This document shows positions 46,012 to 55,808 of a DNA stretch of 64,000 bases, in pieces. Source of the stretch: Tous-C4FEB sp044356555 (GTDB lineage Bacteria > Verrucomicrobiota > Verrucomicrobiia > Opitutales > Opitutaceae). The notes beneath the pieces were generated by a model. It made no database searches. It saw only the letters and a list, made by a program, of their open reading frames with translations, and was not told the origin of the DNA. Positions within the stretch are counted from its first letter, which is position 1. Every line of letters starts with the position of its first letter. The position numbers and the translations under genes are program-made. Location: the NCBI GenBank assembly GCA_044356555.1, contig JBIKWB010000012.1:90705-154704 (forward strand). Direction: 5' to 3'.

Positions 46012-49000
46012 TCAGGAACCTGACCGGCTATGGACCGGGGCAGATGCCGGAGTTGCCGGCGTGCCGCGCCACAGGCCCCGGGTGGCACTCCCGACGCGGT
46101 CGAGCCAGAGGTAGACGACGGGCACGGTGTAAAGGGTGAGGAGTTGGCTGACCATCAGCCCGCCGACGATCGCGAGGCCGAGGGGGCGCCGCAGTTCCAC
46201 GCCTTCGCCGCTGGCGAGCACCAAGGGCAACGCGCCGAGCAGGGCGGCGAAGTTGGTCATCAAAATCGGGCGCAGGCGCATGAGCGCGGCTTCGTAGATC
46301 GCTTCGCGCGGGCTGCGGCCCTCGTTGCGCTCGGTGGCGATGGCGAAATCGATCATCAGAATCGCGTTCTTCATCACGATACCGATGAGCAGAAACAATC
46401 CGAGCAGCGCGATGAGGGAAAACTCCGTGCCGGTGAGGCGGAGCGCGAGGAACGCACCGAGACCCGCGGACGGCAAGGTGGAGAGAATCGTGAGCGGGTG
46501 AATGAGGCTTTCGTAAAGTACGCCGAGCACGAGGTAGACGGCGATGAGCACGCCGAGGATGAGCAGCGGTTGGGTCTGCACGCTCTTTTGGAAATTATTC
46601 GCCGCGCCGGACATCTTCGCCTGGATGCTGGTGGGCAACATGATCTTCGCCATCGCGGTATCGATCGCGGCGAGGCCCTGATCGAGCGAGACTCCCTCGG
46701 CCAAGGAGAAACCTACGGACTCCGAAGCGAACTGGTTGCGATGGCGCACGCGGTCGTCGACCAGTGAGTAATCGTAACGGGTGAACGCGGAGAGCGGAAC
46801 GCGGGTGCCGCCGGCGCCGATGACTTGGACTTGGTCGAGCACGGCAGGGTCGGCCGTGAACTGGGGCTCCAGCTCCATCACCACGCGGTATTGGTTCAAA
46901 CGGTCGTAGAGTGTCGCGACCTGGCGTTGGCTGAACGAGCTGTTGAGGACCGAGGAGATTAACTGCATGTCGACCCCGAGGCGGCGGGCAGCTTCGCGAT
47001 CAATCTTAAGACTCACCTGGGTGGTGCCGCCCTCGCTTGGGCCGTCGATGTCGGTCAGCTCCGGCAACTCCTCCAACGCGGCGGTGACCTTGGGGGCCCA
47101 GATCCGAATCTGGCGGATGTCGTCGCCCATCAAAGACAGACTGTGCCCGCCGCCGTCGGACATCCGCGGGGCTTCGAGATCCTGCGTGGGCATTAGCCAC
47201 AACATGCCGCCCGGGACCTGGGGTGCGTTGAGTCGCATCCGGTTGACGACGTCGTTGGCCGAGATGCCGCGCTCGGCGAGCGGCTTGAGCCGGACCATCA
47301 TGCGCGAGTTGCTGATGCCGCTGGTGCCGCCGGAGCTGCCGATCACATCTTGGACGGCAGGATCGGAGAGGATATACTTCCGGTAGACATCGATCTTCGG
47401 CTGCATGACCCGGTAGGAAAACGCGTCGTCGCCGCGGGCGAATCCGCTGAGCTGGCCGGTGTCTTGGTTGGGGAGAAATCCCTTGGGGATATTGATGTAG
47501 AGCGAGACATTGAGGGCGATCGTGCCCAGCAGGACGATCAACGTGAGCGTCGAGTGCCGCAGGACCCAACCGAGGGAGTTGGCGTAGGTGCCGCGAACGG
47601 CGTCGAAGGCGCGTTCGGTCGTGCGGCGCAGCGGCCCGGGCGGACGGGCGTCCTTCTTGAGGAGCCAACGCGAGCAGAGACTCGGCGTGAGGGTGAGCGA
47701 GACGGCGAGGGAGAGCAGCATCGCGGCGGCGAGGGTGATGGAAAACTCGCGGAAGAGTTTCTCGACCAGGCCGCCCATGAACAAAATCGAGATAAAGACC
47801 GCGACGAGGGAGAGATTCATCGCGAGCAGCGTGAAGCCGACTTCGGCGGAACCGCGCATCGCCGCGCGGAACGGGGAGAGCCCGCGCTCGATGTGGCGGG
47901 AGATATTCTCGAGCACGACGATGGCGTCGTCCACCACGAGCCCGGCCGCGACGATCAGGGCCATGAGCGACAGATTGTTGAGCGAGAAACCGTAGAGATA
48001 CATGATCGCGAACGTGCCGATGAGGGACACGGGGATCGCGAGACTCGGGATGAGGGCGGCGCGGGCGCTGCCGAGAAACAAAAACACCACGAGCATGACG
48101 AGCCCGGCGGAAATCATGAGCGTATGCTCGGATTCGCGCAGGGTAGCGCGGATGCCGGGCGAGCGGTCCATGACGACGGAGAGATCGGAGTCGGCGGGCA
48201 GGAGGGCGCGAAGGGTGGGCAGTTGGTCGGAGATCGCGTCGATCGTGGCGATGATATTGGCTCCGGGCTGGCGGCTGATCATCAGAACGACGGCCGGGCG
48301 GTCGTTGTGAAAGCCGCTGCTGTAGCGGTCCTCGACCGAGTCGGTGACCTTGGCCACGTCGCCCAAGCGGATGGGCGCGCCGTCGCGGTAGCGGATGATA
48401 AGCGGCAGATACTCTTCGGCGCGGCGCAGTTGGTCGCTGATCTGGACCTGCCATTGCCGGTCGGCGCTTTCGATGGCCCCGCGCGGCCGGATGGAGTTGG
48501 CGGATGAAATCGTGCGACGGACCTCGTCGAGGGCGATGCCGTGGTGGGCGAGGGCATGCGGGTTTAACTGCACGCGCACGGCGGGCAACGAACTGCCGCC
48601 GACGGAGACCTCGCCGACGCCGTTGATCTGGGAAATTTTTTGCGCGAGGACGGTGGCGGCGGTATCGTAGAGTGTACCCGGGGAGAGGTTCGGCGAGCTG
48701 AGCGCGAGGGCCATGATCGGGGCCTGCGACGGATTGGATTTCCGGTAGGTGGGATTGCCGGGCATGCCGGCGGGAAGCTGGCCGCGAGCGGCGTTGATCG
48801 CGGCTTGGACGTCGCGGGCGGCGGCGTCGATGTCGCGGTTGAAACCGAATTCAAGGGTGATGCTGACCGAGCCTTGGCGATTATCGGCGGTGATCGCGGT
48901 CACCCCGGAGATGGCGCCGAGCGCGCGTTCGAGCGGGGCGGAAACGCTGGCGGCGATGGTTTCGGGGCTCGCGCCGGGGAGCGAGGCGCTGACGCGGATC

Positions 49001-49131
49001 GTGGGAAAGTCCACTTGCGGCAAGGGCGCGACCGGGAGCAACCGGTAGGCGAGAGCGCCCGCCAAGATGATGGCGACCGCGATCAGACTGCTCGCGATGG
49101 GCCGGCGGACGAAGGGACGGGAAAGGTTCAT
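46012..49131 (-). CDS. RND efflux pump inner-membrane permease (MdtC-like)
   Basis: 1039 residues. The N-terminus MNLSRPFVRRPIASSLIAVA leads into the first transmembrane helix, followed by LPQVDFPTIRVSASLPGASP as in MdtC-like pumps. The proton-relay helix carries VVDDAIVVLENISRHIERG with the two Asp residues. Two large periplasmic loops and about twelve transmembrane helices are present. It expels drugs or bile-type amphiphiles using the proton gradient. It overlaps the preceding permease by 4 bases, and the two probably form a mixed trimer as MdtB2C does. Confidence 0.93.
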   Translation of the reverse strand: MNLSRPFVRRPIASSLIAVAIILAGALAYRLLPVAPLPQVDFPTIRVSASLPGASPETIAASVSAPLERALGAISGVTAITADNRQGSVSITLEFGFNRDIDAAARDVQAAINAARGQLPAGMPGNPTYRKSNPSQAPIMALALSSPNLSPGTLYDTAATVLAQKISQINGVGEVSVGGSSLPAVRVQLNPHALAHHGIALDEVRRTISSANSIRPRGAIESADRQWQVQISDQLRRAEEYLPLIIRYRDGAPIRLGDVAKVTDSVEDRYSSGFHNDRPAVVLMISRQPGANIIATIDAISDQLPTLRALLPADSDLSVVMDRSPGIRATLRESEHTLMISAGLVMLVVFLFLGSARAALIPSLAIPVSLIGTFAIMYLYGFSLNNLSLMALIVAAGLVVDDAIVVLENISRHIERGLSPFRAAMRGSAEVGFTLLAMNLSLVAVFISILFMGGLVEKLFREFSITLAAAMLLSLAVSLTLTPSLCSRWLLKKDARPPGPLRRTTERAFDAVRGTYANSLGWVLRHSTLTLIVLLGTIALNVSLYINIPKGFLPNQDTGQLSGFARGDDAFSYRVMQPKIDVYRKYILSDPAVQDVIGSSGGTSGISNSRMMVRLKPLAERGISANDVVNRMRLNAPQVPGGMLWLMPTQDLEAPRMSDGGGHSLSLMGDDIRQIRIWAPKVTAALEELPELTDIDGPSEGGTTQVSLKIDREAARRLGVDMQLISSVLNSSFSQRQVATLYDRLNQYRVVMELEPQFTADPAVLDQVQVIGAGGTRVPLSAFTRYDYSLVDDRVRHRNQFASESVGFSLAEGVSLDQGLAAIDTAMAKIMLPTSIQAKMSGAANNFQKSVQTQPLLILGVLIAVYLVLGVLYESLIHPLTILSTLPSAGLGAFLALRLTGTEFSLIALLGLFLLIGIVMKNAILMIDFAIATERNEGRSPREAIYEAALMRLRPILMTNFAALLGALPLVLASGEGVELRRPLGLAIVGGLMVSQLLTLYTVPVVYLWLDRVGSATRGLWRGTPATPASAPVHSRSGS

Positions 49132-52100
49132 CGCGAAGCGGGGCCGGCGAGCGGGCCGGGCACGAGCGGGGACGGGGTGGACCGGGGTGCACGCACGGGG
49201 CGGGGGCTGACCCGCTGGGCGAGCCGGTCAAAGTAGAGGTAAACGACGGGCGTGGTGAAGATCGTGAGAATCTGGCTCACGATCAGACCGCCGACCATGA
49301 CGAGACCGAGCGGCTGACGGAGTTCGGCGCCGGAACCGGTCGAGAGCATGAGCGGAAGCGCGCCGAAGAGGGCGGCGAGCGTGGTCATGAGAATTGGGCG
49401 GAAGCGGAGCAGGGCGGCCTCGCGGATCGCCTCCACGGCGGAGAGCCCGCGCTGGCGGGTCGCCTCGAGGGCGAAATCGACCATCATGATACCGTTCTTT
49501 TTGACGAGGCCGATGAGCAGAATGATTCCGATGATCGCGATCATATCGAGCGGCCGGCCGGTTAACCAGAGCGCCAGCAACGCCCCGACAGCGGCCGAAG
49601 GAAGCGTCGAGAGAATCGTGATCGGATGGATGAGGCTTTCGTAAAGGACGCCCAAGACCAGGTACATGGTCAGAACGGCGGCGAGAATGAGCAGCAACGT
49701 GCTGGAAAGGGAGGAGCGGAAGGCATGGGCGGCCCCTTGGAAGTGGAGCTCGATCGCGGGCGGCACGCCGAGTTCGGCGGCGGTTTTCTCGATTGCTGTG
49801 ACGGCGTCGCCAAGCGAGGCATCGGCCCCGAGGTTGAACGAAACGGTCGCGGCGGGAAATTGGCCGACGTGATTGATGAGGAGCGTGGTCGAGCGCTCCG
49901 AGACGCGGGCGATGCTCGACAGCGGCACGGGCGCTCCGGCGCGGGTCCGCACGAAAAGCCCGGTGAGCGCGGCGGGACTGGTGGCGAGGCGCGGATCGAC
50001 TTCGAGCACGACGCGATACTGGCTCGATTGGGTGAACAGCGTGGAAACCTGGCGTTGGCCGTAGGCGCTGTAGAGCGCGTCGTCGATGTCGGCCACGCTG
50101 ACGCCGAGACGGCTGGCGGCGTCGCGGTCGATCTCGATGAAGGCCTGCAGCCCCTCGTCTTGCTGGTCGCTCACGACATCGGAGAGAGCGGACTTTTCCC
50201 GCAGACGCTCGACCAACGTCGGCACCCATGACTGGAGAAGTTTTTCGTCGGGGCTGGTCAGAGTGAACTGAAACTGCGTGCGGCTCACCTTGTCCTCGAT
50301 CGTGAGTTCCTGCACAGGCTGCATGTAGAGCGTGATGCCGGGAACGGCGAGGGCGGCAGTGCGGAGACGCTCGATGATCTCGAGCGCGGAATCGGGTCGG
50401 TCTTGATGGCGCTTCAGGTTGATGAGCATTCGGCCGCTGTTGAGCGTCGCGTTGGTGCCGTCGACTCCGATGAACGACGAGAGGCTGAGCACGGCGGGAT
50501 CGGCGAGCACGATGCGGGCGAGGGCTTGCTGGCGCTCGGCCATCGCGGCGAACGAAACCGACTGCGGGGCTTCGGTGACGGCGAGGATCGCGGCGTTGTC
50601 CTGCACGGGGAAAAACCCTTTTGGCACGATCACGTAAAGAACGGCGGTGAGGACCAACGTGCCGAGGGTGACCAGCAAGGTGGCGCGTTGGCGAAGGAGC
50701 ACCCAGTCGAGCCAGACGGCGTAACGTGCGATCACGGTGTCGAGGAAGGTGGTCTTCACGGAGCCGTGGGCGGGCGGCTCTGGCAACATGCGCGCGCACA
50801 TCATCGGCGTGAGCGTGAGGGAGACGAGGAGGGAGATCAAAATCGCGACGGCGAGAGTGATCGCGAATTCGTGAAACAACCGGCCGACGACATCGCCCAT
50901 GAAGAGCAGCGGAATCAACACGGCGATGAGCGAGATCGTGAGCGAGACAAGGGTGAAGCCGATCTGCGCGGCGCCCTTGAGCGCCGCTTCCATCGGGGAG
51001 GCGCCCTCTTCGCGGTAGCGGGCGATGTTTTCGAGCATCACGATGGCGTCGTCCACGACGAAACCGGTGGCGACGGTGAGCGCCATCAGCGTGAGGATGT
51101 TGATCGAATAACCGGCGAGATACATCACGCCGAAGGTGCCGATGAGCGACAAAGGCACGGCGATGCTCGGGATGATCGTGGCGGCGAAATTCCGGAGGAA
51201 CATGAACGTCACGAGGACGACGAGCCCGATGGCGAAGATCAGTTCGAATTCCACGGCGCGCACGGAAGCGCGGATGCTCTGGGTGCGATCGGTGAGGACT
51301 TCGACATCGACCGACGCCGGCAGGCTGGCGGAGAGCTGCGGGAGCATTTGGCGCACGCGATCGACGACCTCGATTACGTTGGCCCCGGGTTGCCGCTGGA
51401 CGTTGATGAGGACGGCGGGGAGTTCGCCGGACCACGCGGCCAGGCGACGATCTTCGGCGGCGTTCTCGACGCGGGCGACGTCGCCGAGGCGGAGCGGGGC
51501 GTTATCCCGCCAGGCGATGATCAAATTGCGGTATTCCTCGACGGAACGGAGCTGGTCGTTTGCGTCCATGAGGATCGCACGGAGGGGGCCGTCGAAGCTG
51601 CCCTTGGGACCGTTGACGCTGGCGGCGCCGATGGCGGTGCGCACCTCGGCGAGGCTGAGGCCGCGGGCGGCGAGCTCGCCCGGATTGATTTGCACGCGGA
51701 CGGCCGGACGTTGGCCGCCGGCGAGGCTGACCATGCCGACGCCGGGAATCTGCGCGAGTTTTTGGGCGATGCGGGTGTCCACGAGATCGTGGACCCTCGG
51801 CAACGGCATGCTCGCCGAAGTGACGGCGAGGGTGAGGATGGGCGTATCGGCGGGGTTGACCTTGCGGTAGATCGGCGGGGTCGGGAGGTCGTTGGGCAGG
51901 AGATTGCTGGCGGCGTTGATGGCGGCCTGAACCTCCTGCTCGGCGACGCCCATCGAAATTTCCAGGGAAAACTGGAGCGTGATGACCGAGGAGCCGCCAG
52001 AGCTGGACGAGGACATCTGGTTGACGCCGGGGATCTGACCGAAGCGGCGTTCGAGCGGAGCGGTGATGGCGCTGGCGGTGACGGCGGGGCTCGCGCCGGG

Positions 52101-52253
52101 ATAAAAGGTAAAAATCTGGATGGTCGGGAAATCGACCTGCGGCAGCGCGGCGACGGGGAGGAGCCGGTAGGCCATGATGCCGGACAGCAACAAGGCGACC
52201 ATCAGCAGGCTGGTCGCGACCGGCCGGAGAATGAACGGACGTGACGGGCTCAT
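49128..52253 (-). CDS. RND efflux pump inner-membrane permease (MdtB-like)
   Basis: 1041 residues. The start MSPSRPFILRPVATSLLMVA is followed by LPQVDFPTIQIFTFYPGASP, and the relay helix motif is VVDDAIVMLENIARYREEG. The topology is as in its partner. It stands between the adaptor gene (overlap ATGA at 52250-52253) and the second permease (overlap at 49128-49131), an arrangement matching mdtA-mdtB-mdtC. Two different permeases in one operon point to a heteromeric pump. Confidence 0.93.
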   Translation of the reverse strand: MSPSRPFILRPVATSLLMVALLLSGIMAYRLLPVAALPQVDFPTIQIFTFYPGASPAVTASAITAPLERRFGQIPGVNQMSSSSSGGSSVITLQFSLEISMGVAEQEVQAAINAASNLLPNDLPTPPIYRKVNPADTPILTLAVTSASMPLPRVHDLVDTRIAQKLAQIPGVGMVSLAGGQRPAVRVQINPGELAARGLSLAEVRTAIGAASVNGPKGSFDGPLRAILMDANDQLRSVEEYRNLIIAWRDNAPLRLGDVARVENAAEDRRLAAWSGELPAVLINVQRQPGANVIEVVDRVRQMLPQLSASLPASVDVEVLTDRTQSIRASVRAVEFELIFAIGLVVLVTFMFLRNFAATIIPSIAVPLSLIGTFGVMYLAGYSINILTLMALTVATGFVVDDAIVMLENIARYREEGASPMEAALKGAAQIGFTLVSLTISLIAVLIPLLFMGDVVGRLFHEFAITLAVAILISLLVSLTLTPMMCARMLPEPPAHGSVKTTFLDTVIARYAVWLDWVLLRQRATLLVTLGTLVLTAVLYVIVPKGFFPVQDNAAILAVTEAPQSVSFAAMAERQQALARIVLADPAVLSLSSFIGVDGTNATLNSGRMLINLKRHQDRPDSALEIIERLRTAALAVPGITLYMQPVQELTIEDKVSRTQFQFTLTSPDEKLLQSWVPTLVERLREKSALSDVVSDQQDEGLQAFIEIDRDAASRLGVSVADIDDALYSAYGQRQVSTLFTQSSQYRVVLEVDPRLATSPAALTGLFVRTRAGAPVPLSSIARVSERSTTLLINHVGQFPAATVSFNLGADASLGDAVTAIEKTAAELGVPPAIELHFQGAAHAFRSSLSSTLLLILAAVLTMYLVLGVLYESLIHPITILSTLPSAAVGALLALWLTGRPLDMIAIIGIILLIGLVKKNGIMMVDFALEATRQRGLSAVEAIREAALLRFRPILMTTLAALFGALPLMLSTGSGAELRQPLGLVMVGGLIVSQILTIFTTPVVYLYFDRLAQRVSPRPVRAPRSTPSPLVPGPLAGPASR

Positions 52254-53503
52254 GCGCCGGATTTCTTCTTTTTCTTGGCGGCGTCGGGCGCACCCTTACC
52301 CGAACCCGGTGCGGCCGGTGCGGCGGGCGGGAGCGGTGGGGCGGATTCACCGGAAATGATCGTGACGGGGCGGCCCTCTCTCAGCCGGTCCACGCCCTCG
52401 GTGACGACGAGTTCGCCCGGGGAAATGCCCTTGATGACGGCCTGCATGGCGCCGTCGACGGGGCCGAGCACGAGATCACGCACGGCGACTTTGTTTTCGG
52501 CGCCGACCACAAAGGCGTAGGGCCCGCGCGATCCGAATTGCACGCCGACGGCGGGGATGACGACCGCGTCCTTTAACGTGCGAACGCGCAGGCGAACATT
52601 GACGAATTGATTCGGGAAGAGGCGTTCGTCGGTGTTGGGGAACTCGGCTTTGAGCCGGAGCGTGCCGGTGGCGAGGTCGATTTGGTTGTCCACGGTTCTT
52701 AAGGCGCCGGTGGCGAGAACGATATTTTCACCGCGGTCCCAAGCCTCGACGGTCAGGGCTTCGCCGGCGCGAAGAGGCTCGATGACCTTTTGCAGGTCGA
52801 GCTCCGGGATCGTGAACATGACGGAAATCGGGCGGGTTTGGGTGATCACGACGAGCCCGCCGGCTTCGCCGGGGCGGACGAGATTACCGGCATCGACCTG
52901 GCGGAGACCAAGGCGACCGGCAATCGGAGCCTCGATGCGGGTATAGGCGAGCTGGCGGCGGGCATCCTCAACCTGGGCTTGCTCGGCGGCGAGCACGCCG
53001 AGGCGTTCGGAGACGAGGGCCTGTTGGCCCTCGAGTTGTTGCGATGAAATCAGCGTTTGGGCGTGGAGTTGTTTGAAACGCTCGAGGTCGCTTTGGGCGG
53101 TCCGGGCTTGGGATTCGCTTTGGCGCAGCTGGCCTTCCATCTGGGCGAGGCGGAGGCGGTAGGGGGTCGGGTCGATCTCTGCGAGCAACTGACCGGCGAC
53201 GACCTCCTGACCCTCGGTGAAGGCGACTTGGAGCAGCTGGCCCTCGACGCGGCTGCGCACGGTGACGGTGTTGACCGGAGCGACCGTGCCGATGGCGCGA
53301 AGATGCACCGCGAGGTCTTGCTTGGTGGTGGGCACGGCCCGAACGGGTGTCGGCGCCATGGAGTTGCTGCGCCAAGGAGAGCCGGCGGATACGGTGGGGG
53401 TGACCTTTCGGATTCCGAAATACCAGACGCCGCCGGCGAAAACACCGGCAACCAAAGTGTAGAGAATCCAGCGACGGCCGAAGGAAGAGGGAGCGTTCGA
53501 CAT
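52250..53503 (-). CDS. RND periplasmic adaptor (MdtA-like membrane-fusion protein)
   Basis: 417 residues. An N-terminal membrane anchor (RRWILYTLVAGVFAGGVWYF) is followed by a lipoyl-like half (TVTVRSRVEGQLLQVAFTEG), a coiled-coil hairpin (QMEGQLRQSESQARTAQSDL), the second lipoyl half with RIEAPIAGRLGLRQVDAGN, and a beta-barrel/membrane-proximal domain. The tail is Lys- and Pro-rich. It links the two permeases to an outer-membrane channel. No TolC-like gene lies in the window, so that partner is encoded elsewhere. Confidence 0.93.
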   Translation of the reverse strand: MSNAPSSFGRRWILYTLVAGVFAGGVWYFGIRKVTPTVSAGSPWRSNSMAPTPVRAVPTTKQDLAVHLRAIGTVAPVNTVTVRSRVEGQLLQVAFTEGQEVVAGQLLAEIDPTPYRLRLAQMEGQLRQSESQARTAQSDLERFKQLHAQTLISSQQLEGQQALVSERLGVLAAEQAQVEDARRQLAYTRIEAPIAGRLGLRQVDAGNLVRPGEAGGLVVITQTRPISVMFTIPELDLQKVIEPLRAGEALTVEAWDRGENIVLATGALRTVDNQIDLATGTLRLKAEFPNTDERLFPNQFVNVRLRVRTLKDAVVIPAVGVQFGSRGPYAFVVGAENKVAVRDLVLGPVDGAMQAVIKGISPGELVVTEGVDRLREGRPVTIISGESAPPLPPAAPAAPGSGKGAPDAAKKKKKSGA

Positions 53504-53997
53504 GAAGAAAATGTAATGGAGAAAAGCGTGGTTTGAGCTAAACGTGTTGGCGGCGGCCTGACGAGAGCGAGAGTGGAATTGTTGCCGGAAATTTTACGCC
53601 TAAGGTTCGTGGTGAGACCTGTTTTACGACGTTGTCACCTTTTCGTCACCCAAGCGGTGTTCAGGACAGTTAGATTTATTTTTGCCGAATTAGACAAACG
53701 GGTCTGATCGTGACGCTTGAGAGGCATATTACCGCAACCCGCGCATGGAGGACTTTTCCAAAGATGAACCACCTTCGACCAGATAGCGGCGCAGGTGGGA
53801 ATTTCGCCCAATCCGGAGACGCGTCGCGCTACCGCTATGCCCTCGCGCGCTGCGCAAAGAGACGACGGCCACTCACGGCCAAGGATGACGAGCAGCTGAA
53901 ACTTGCGGCCGAACTGGGGGCGCTGCGCCCCGTCGCGTCTGCGCCCGAATTGCAGGTCCGTGTGCCCGTGGGTTCGCGCCGCGCGCGCCGTCGCGAA
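53504..53997. other. Intergenic region upstream of the efflux operon
   Basis: No convincing gene is seen. GTCAC occurs twice 11 bases apart (53634-53638 and 53645-53649), a spacing typical of response-regulator sites, about 130 bases before the adaptor start. An AT-rich stretch at about 53668-53696 could hold a promoter. The rest is GC-rich sequence bordering the DUF4199 gene. Confidence 0.4.
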
Positions 53998-54531
53998 TCA
54001 GGCGGAGACAACCTCGTCGGTGGCCGGCCGCTTGAGAAACGCGGCGGTGACGAGCGAGACCAAGGTGCCGACGAACAAACCCATGACGAATCCGATGGCC
54101 GATTGGACGGCGGGATGCATCATCTTGCGCACCATCGCGGTCGCCTTTTCGGCGGCGTCGGCGCTCATTCCGGCCGCTTCGAATTTTTCGGTCTGGGCTT
54201 CGAGGATGACCTCGGTAAAGCCGGGATTGATCACGGTGGAATAAAGTAAACTGAAGCCCGTGCCGAACAGCGTCGCGAACAGGGTAATCATGACCCCAGC
54301 GCCGAGAGCGGACCCATAACCGAAAGCTTCGTCGGTTGGAATTTCGGCGCGACGCGCTTTGGTCCCGAGCACGATGCCAACGACAGTGATGACCAGGCCG
54401 ACGACGGTTTGGACGGTCGAAGCGGTGCCCAGTTTCTCCGCGCTATCGTGGAGCCCGAGGAAGTAGAGCGCGAAGACGAGCAGCGCGCTCGCGAACGACA
54501 GGTAGAACCCGTAGGTCAGATAAGTTTTCAT
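53998..54531 (-). CDS. DUF4199 family membrane protein
   Basis: 177 residues from the ATG at 54531 (MKTYLTYGFYLSFASALLVF). About four transmembrane helices are visible: TYGFYLSFASALLVFALYFL, TVVGLVITVVGIVLG, ALGAGVMITLFATLFGTGFS and AIGFVMGLFVGTLVSLVTAAF. Between the third and fourth lies a hydrophilic helical stretch with INPGFTEVILEAQTEKFEAA, typical of DUF4199. The function of the family is unknown. It lies 93 bases after DUF3500 on the same strand, with a GC-rich hairpin (54571-54589) in between. Confidence 0.7.
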   Translation of the reverse strand: MKTYLTYGFYLSFASALLVFALYFLGLHDSAEKLGTASTVQTVVGLVITVVGIVLGTKARRAEIPTDEAFGYGSALGAGVMITLFATLFGTGFSLLYSTVINPGFTEVILEAQTEKFEAAGMSADAAEKATAMVRKMMHPAVQSAIGFVMGLFVGTLVSLVTAAFLKRPATDEVVSA

Positions 54532-54624
54532 CGGTGCGGAAGATTGCTTTGAGCGAAGCGGACTGGGCAACCCGCCCTTGACGGGCGGGCGCGGGGACGG
54601 ATGAACGGCGCGCGGGGCCGGCGA

Positions 54625-55656
54625 TCAGGGTTTCTTGGCGTGGTCGCGGGCGTAGTGCTCGCGGAGCAGATCGCGGCCGAAGTCGCCGTCGAAATTGCGC
54701 CAGACCGTGTGGACGTGGTTGGCCTGATTCTGGGTATTGTCGAATTCGACCACGAAGGTTTTCCCCTGAATGCGGTAATAGTGCCCGGCGCTGCGATCGA
54801 GGACGCCGGCCCAAGCGAAGGTGAGGCCCTCGAGATTGGAGGCGGTGGCGGCGGCGAGGGCGGGATCGGCGATTTCGGCGCGGTAGCGGGTGAAATAAAG
54901 TTGGAGCAAGGCGCGGAGCTGGTCGCGCTGCGGCGCGGTGAGGGCGGAGGCCGAGATGCCGGCGGGGGAGAGCGGCTCAACGCGGATTTTGTTGCTCGTG
55001 AGAATATCGTTCGGGGCTTTGGCCGCGATGATGGCGACCGCGCGCTGGGCGGCGTCGAGGGAGTTTACGAGCGCGAGGCCGAGGTCTTCCTCCTCGGCGA
55101 GGACGCGGGTGCCCTTCATCGGGCCGTCGCGGACCTCGGCGGGATTGGTGCCGAAGAAGGACGGCGTGATGGCCACGCGCTCGGCGTCGAAAATGGTAAA
55201 GTTGAGCGACAGATGATGGCCTTCGAAACGCCAACCCCAGGGTGTTTTTGCGGGATCGCCGAAGATCGTGACGTAGTACAGCGAGGGATCGCGCCGGACC
55301 GGGTCCTTTTCGATTTCGCGGAGCACGTTTTCCAGAGTGATGATGGTCTCGGCGCGGGCGGCTCCGCGTTGGCTGAGGCCGGACCGAAGGAGCGCGCGGG
55401 CGAGTTCCTGCTGCGTGGCGGTCATCGCCTTGAGCGGTACGCCGTCGCGGGCGATGGGAACGAAGAACCATTTCTCGCGCTCGGGTGCGTTCAGCGGCAG
55501 GACGGCTTTCGCGGTCTGCGCGGGATCGAGGACGGCAAGGAAGTTTTTGGCCGCCGTGGCCATCTCGGCGGTGGAGGCAAACGTGGAAAGCGGCGTGGCG
55601 GCGAGCAACGCGGCGGCGACGGCGAAGGCAAACAGGCGGCGAGGGGTGGGGCGCAT
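54625..55656 (-). CDS. DUF3500 family secreted protein
   Basis: 343 residues with a signal peptide (RRLFAFAVAAALLAATPLST). Conserved DUF3500 elements are WFFVPIARDGVPLKAMTATQ, PWGWRFEGHHLSLNFTIFD and the end segment FVVEFDNTQNQANHVHTVWR. The His-rich GHH and NHVHTVWR motifs suggest a metal site, but no reaction is known for the family. It probably acts in the periplasm. It is divergent from the large coiled-coil gene at 55809. Confidence 0.85.
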   Translation of the reverse strand: MRPTPRRLFAFAVAAALLAATPLSTFASTAEMATAAKNFLAVLDPAQTAKAVLPLNAPEREKWFFVPIARDGVPLKAMTATQQELARALLRSGLSQRGAARAETIITLENVLREIEKDPVRRDPSLYYVTIFGDPAKTPWGWRFEGHHLSLNFTIFDAERVAITPSFFGTNPAEVRDGPMKGTRVLAEEEDLGLALVNSLDAAQRAVAIIAAKAPNDILTSNKIRVEPLSPAGISASALTAPQRDQLRALLQLYFTRYRAEIADPALAAATASNLEGLTFAWAGVLDRSAGHYYRIQGKTFVVEFDNTQNQANHVHTVWRNFDGDFGRDLLREHYARDHAKKP

Positions 55657-55808
55657 GTCCGGATATTTCGAGAATGCCCGCGACGCGGCAAGGCGCGAAA
55701 CAGGCGGCGAGCGAAACGGCGGCGCGGTGGCAAAGTTTCGGGCGGCGTGCTGCTACGCATTTCTTTCCCACCGCCGTCTTGCTCCGCTATGGGTAATTCT
55801 CCTTAAAA

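Noticed and set aside
50403..52244. 613-codon plus-strand frame opposite the MdtB-like permease
   Set aside because: Composition (Asp/Glu/Gly/His/Arg-rich) is that of an antisense shadow of a GC-rich membrane protein gene. The permease on the other strand has clear family motifs.
54601..55806. 401-codon plus-strand frame across DUF3500
   Set aside because: It is opposite a recognised gene and shows no domain or signal peptide.
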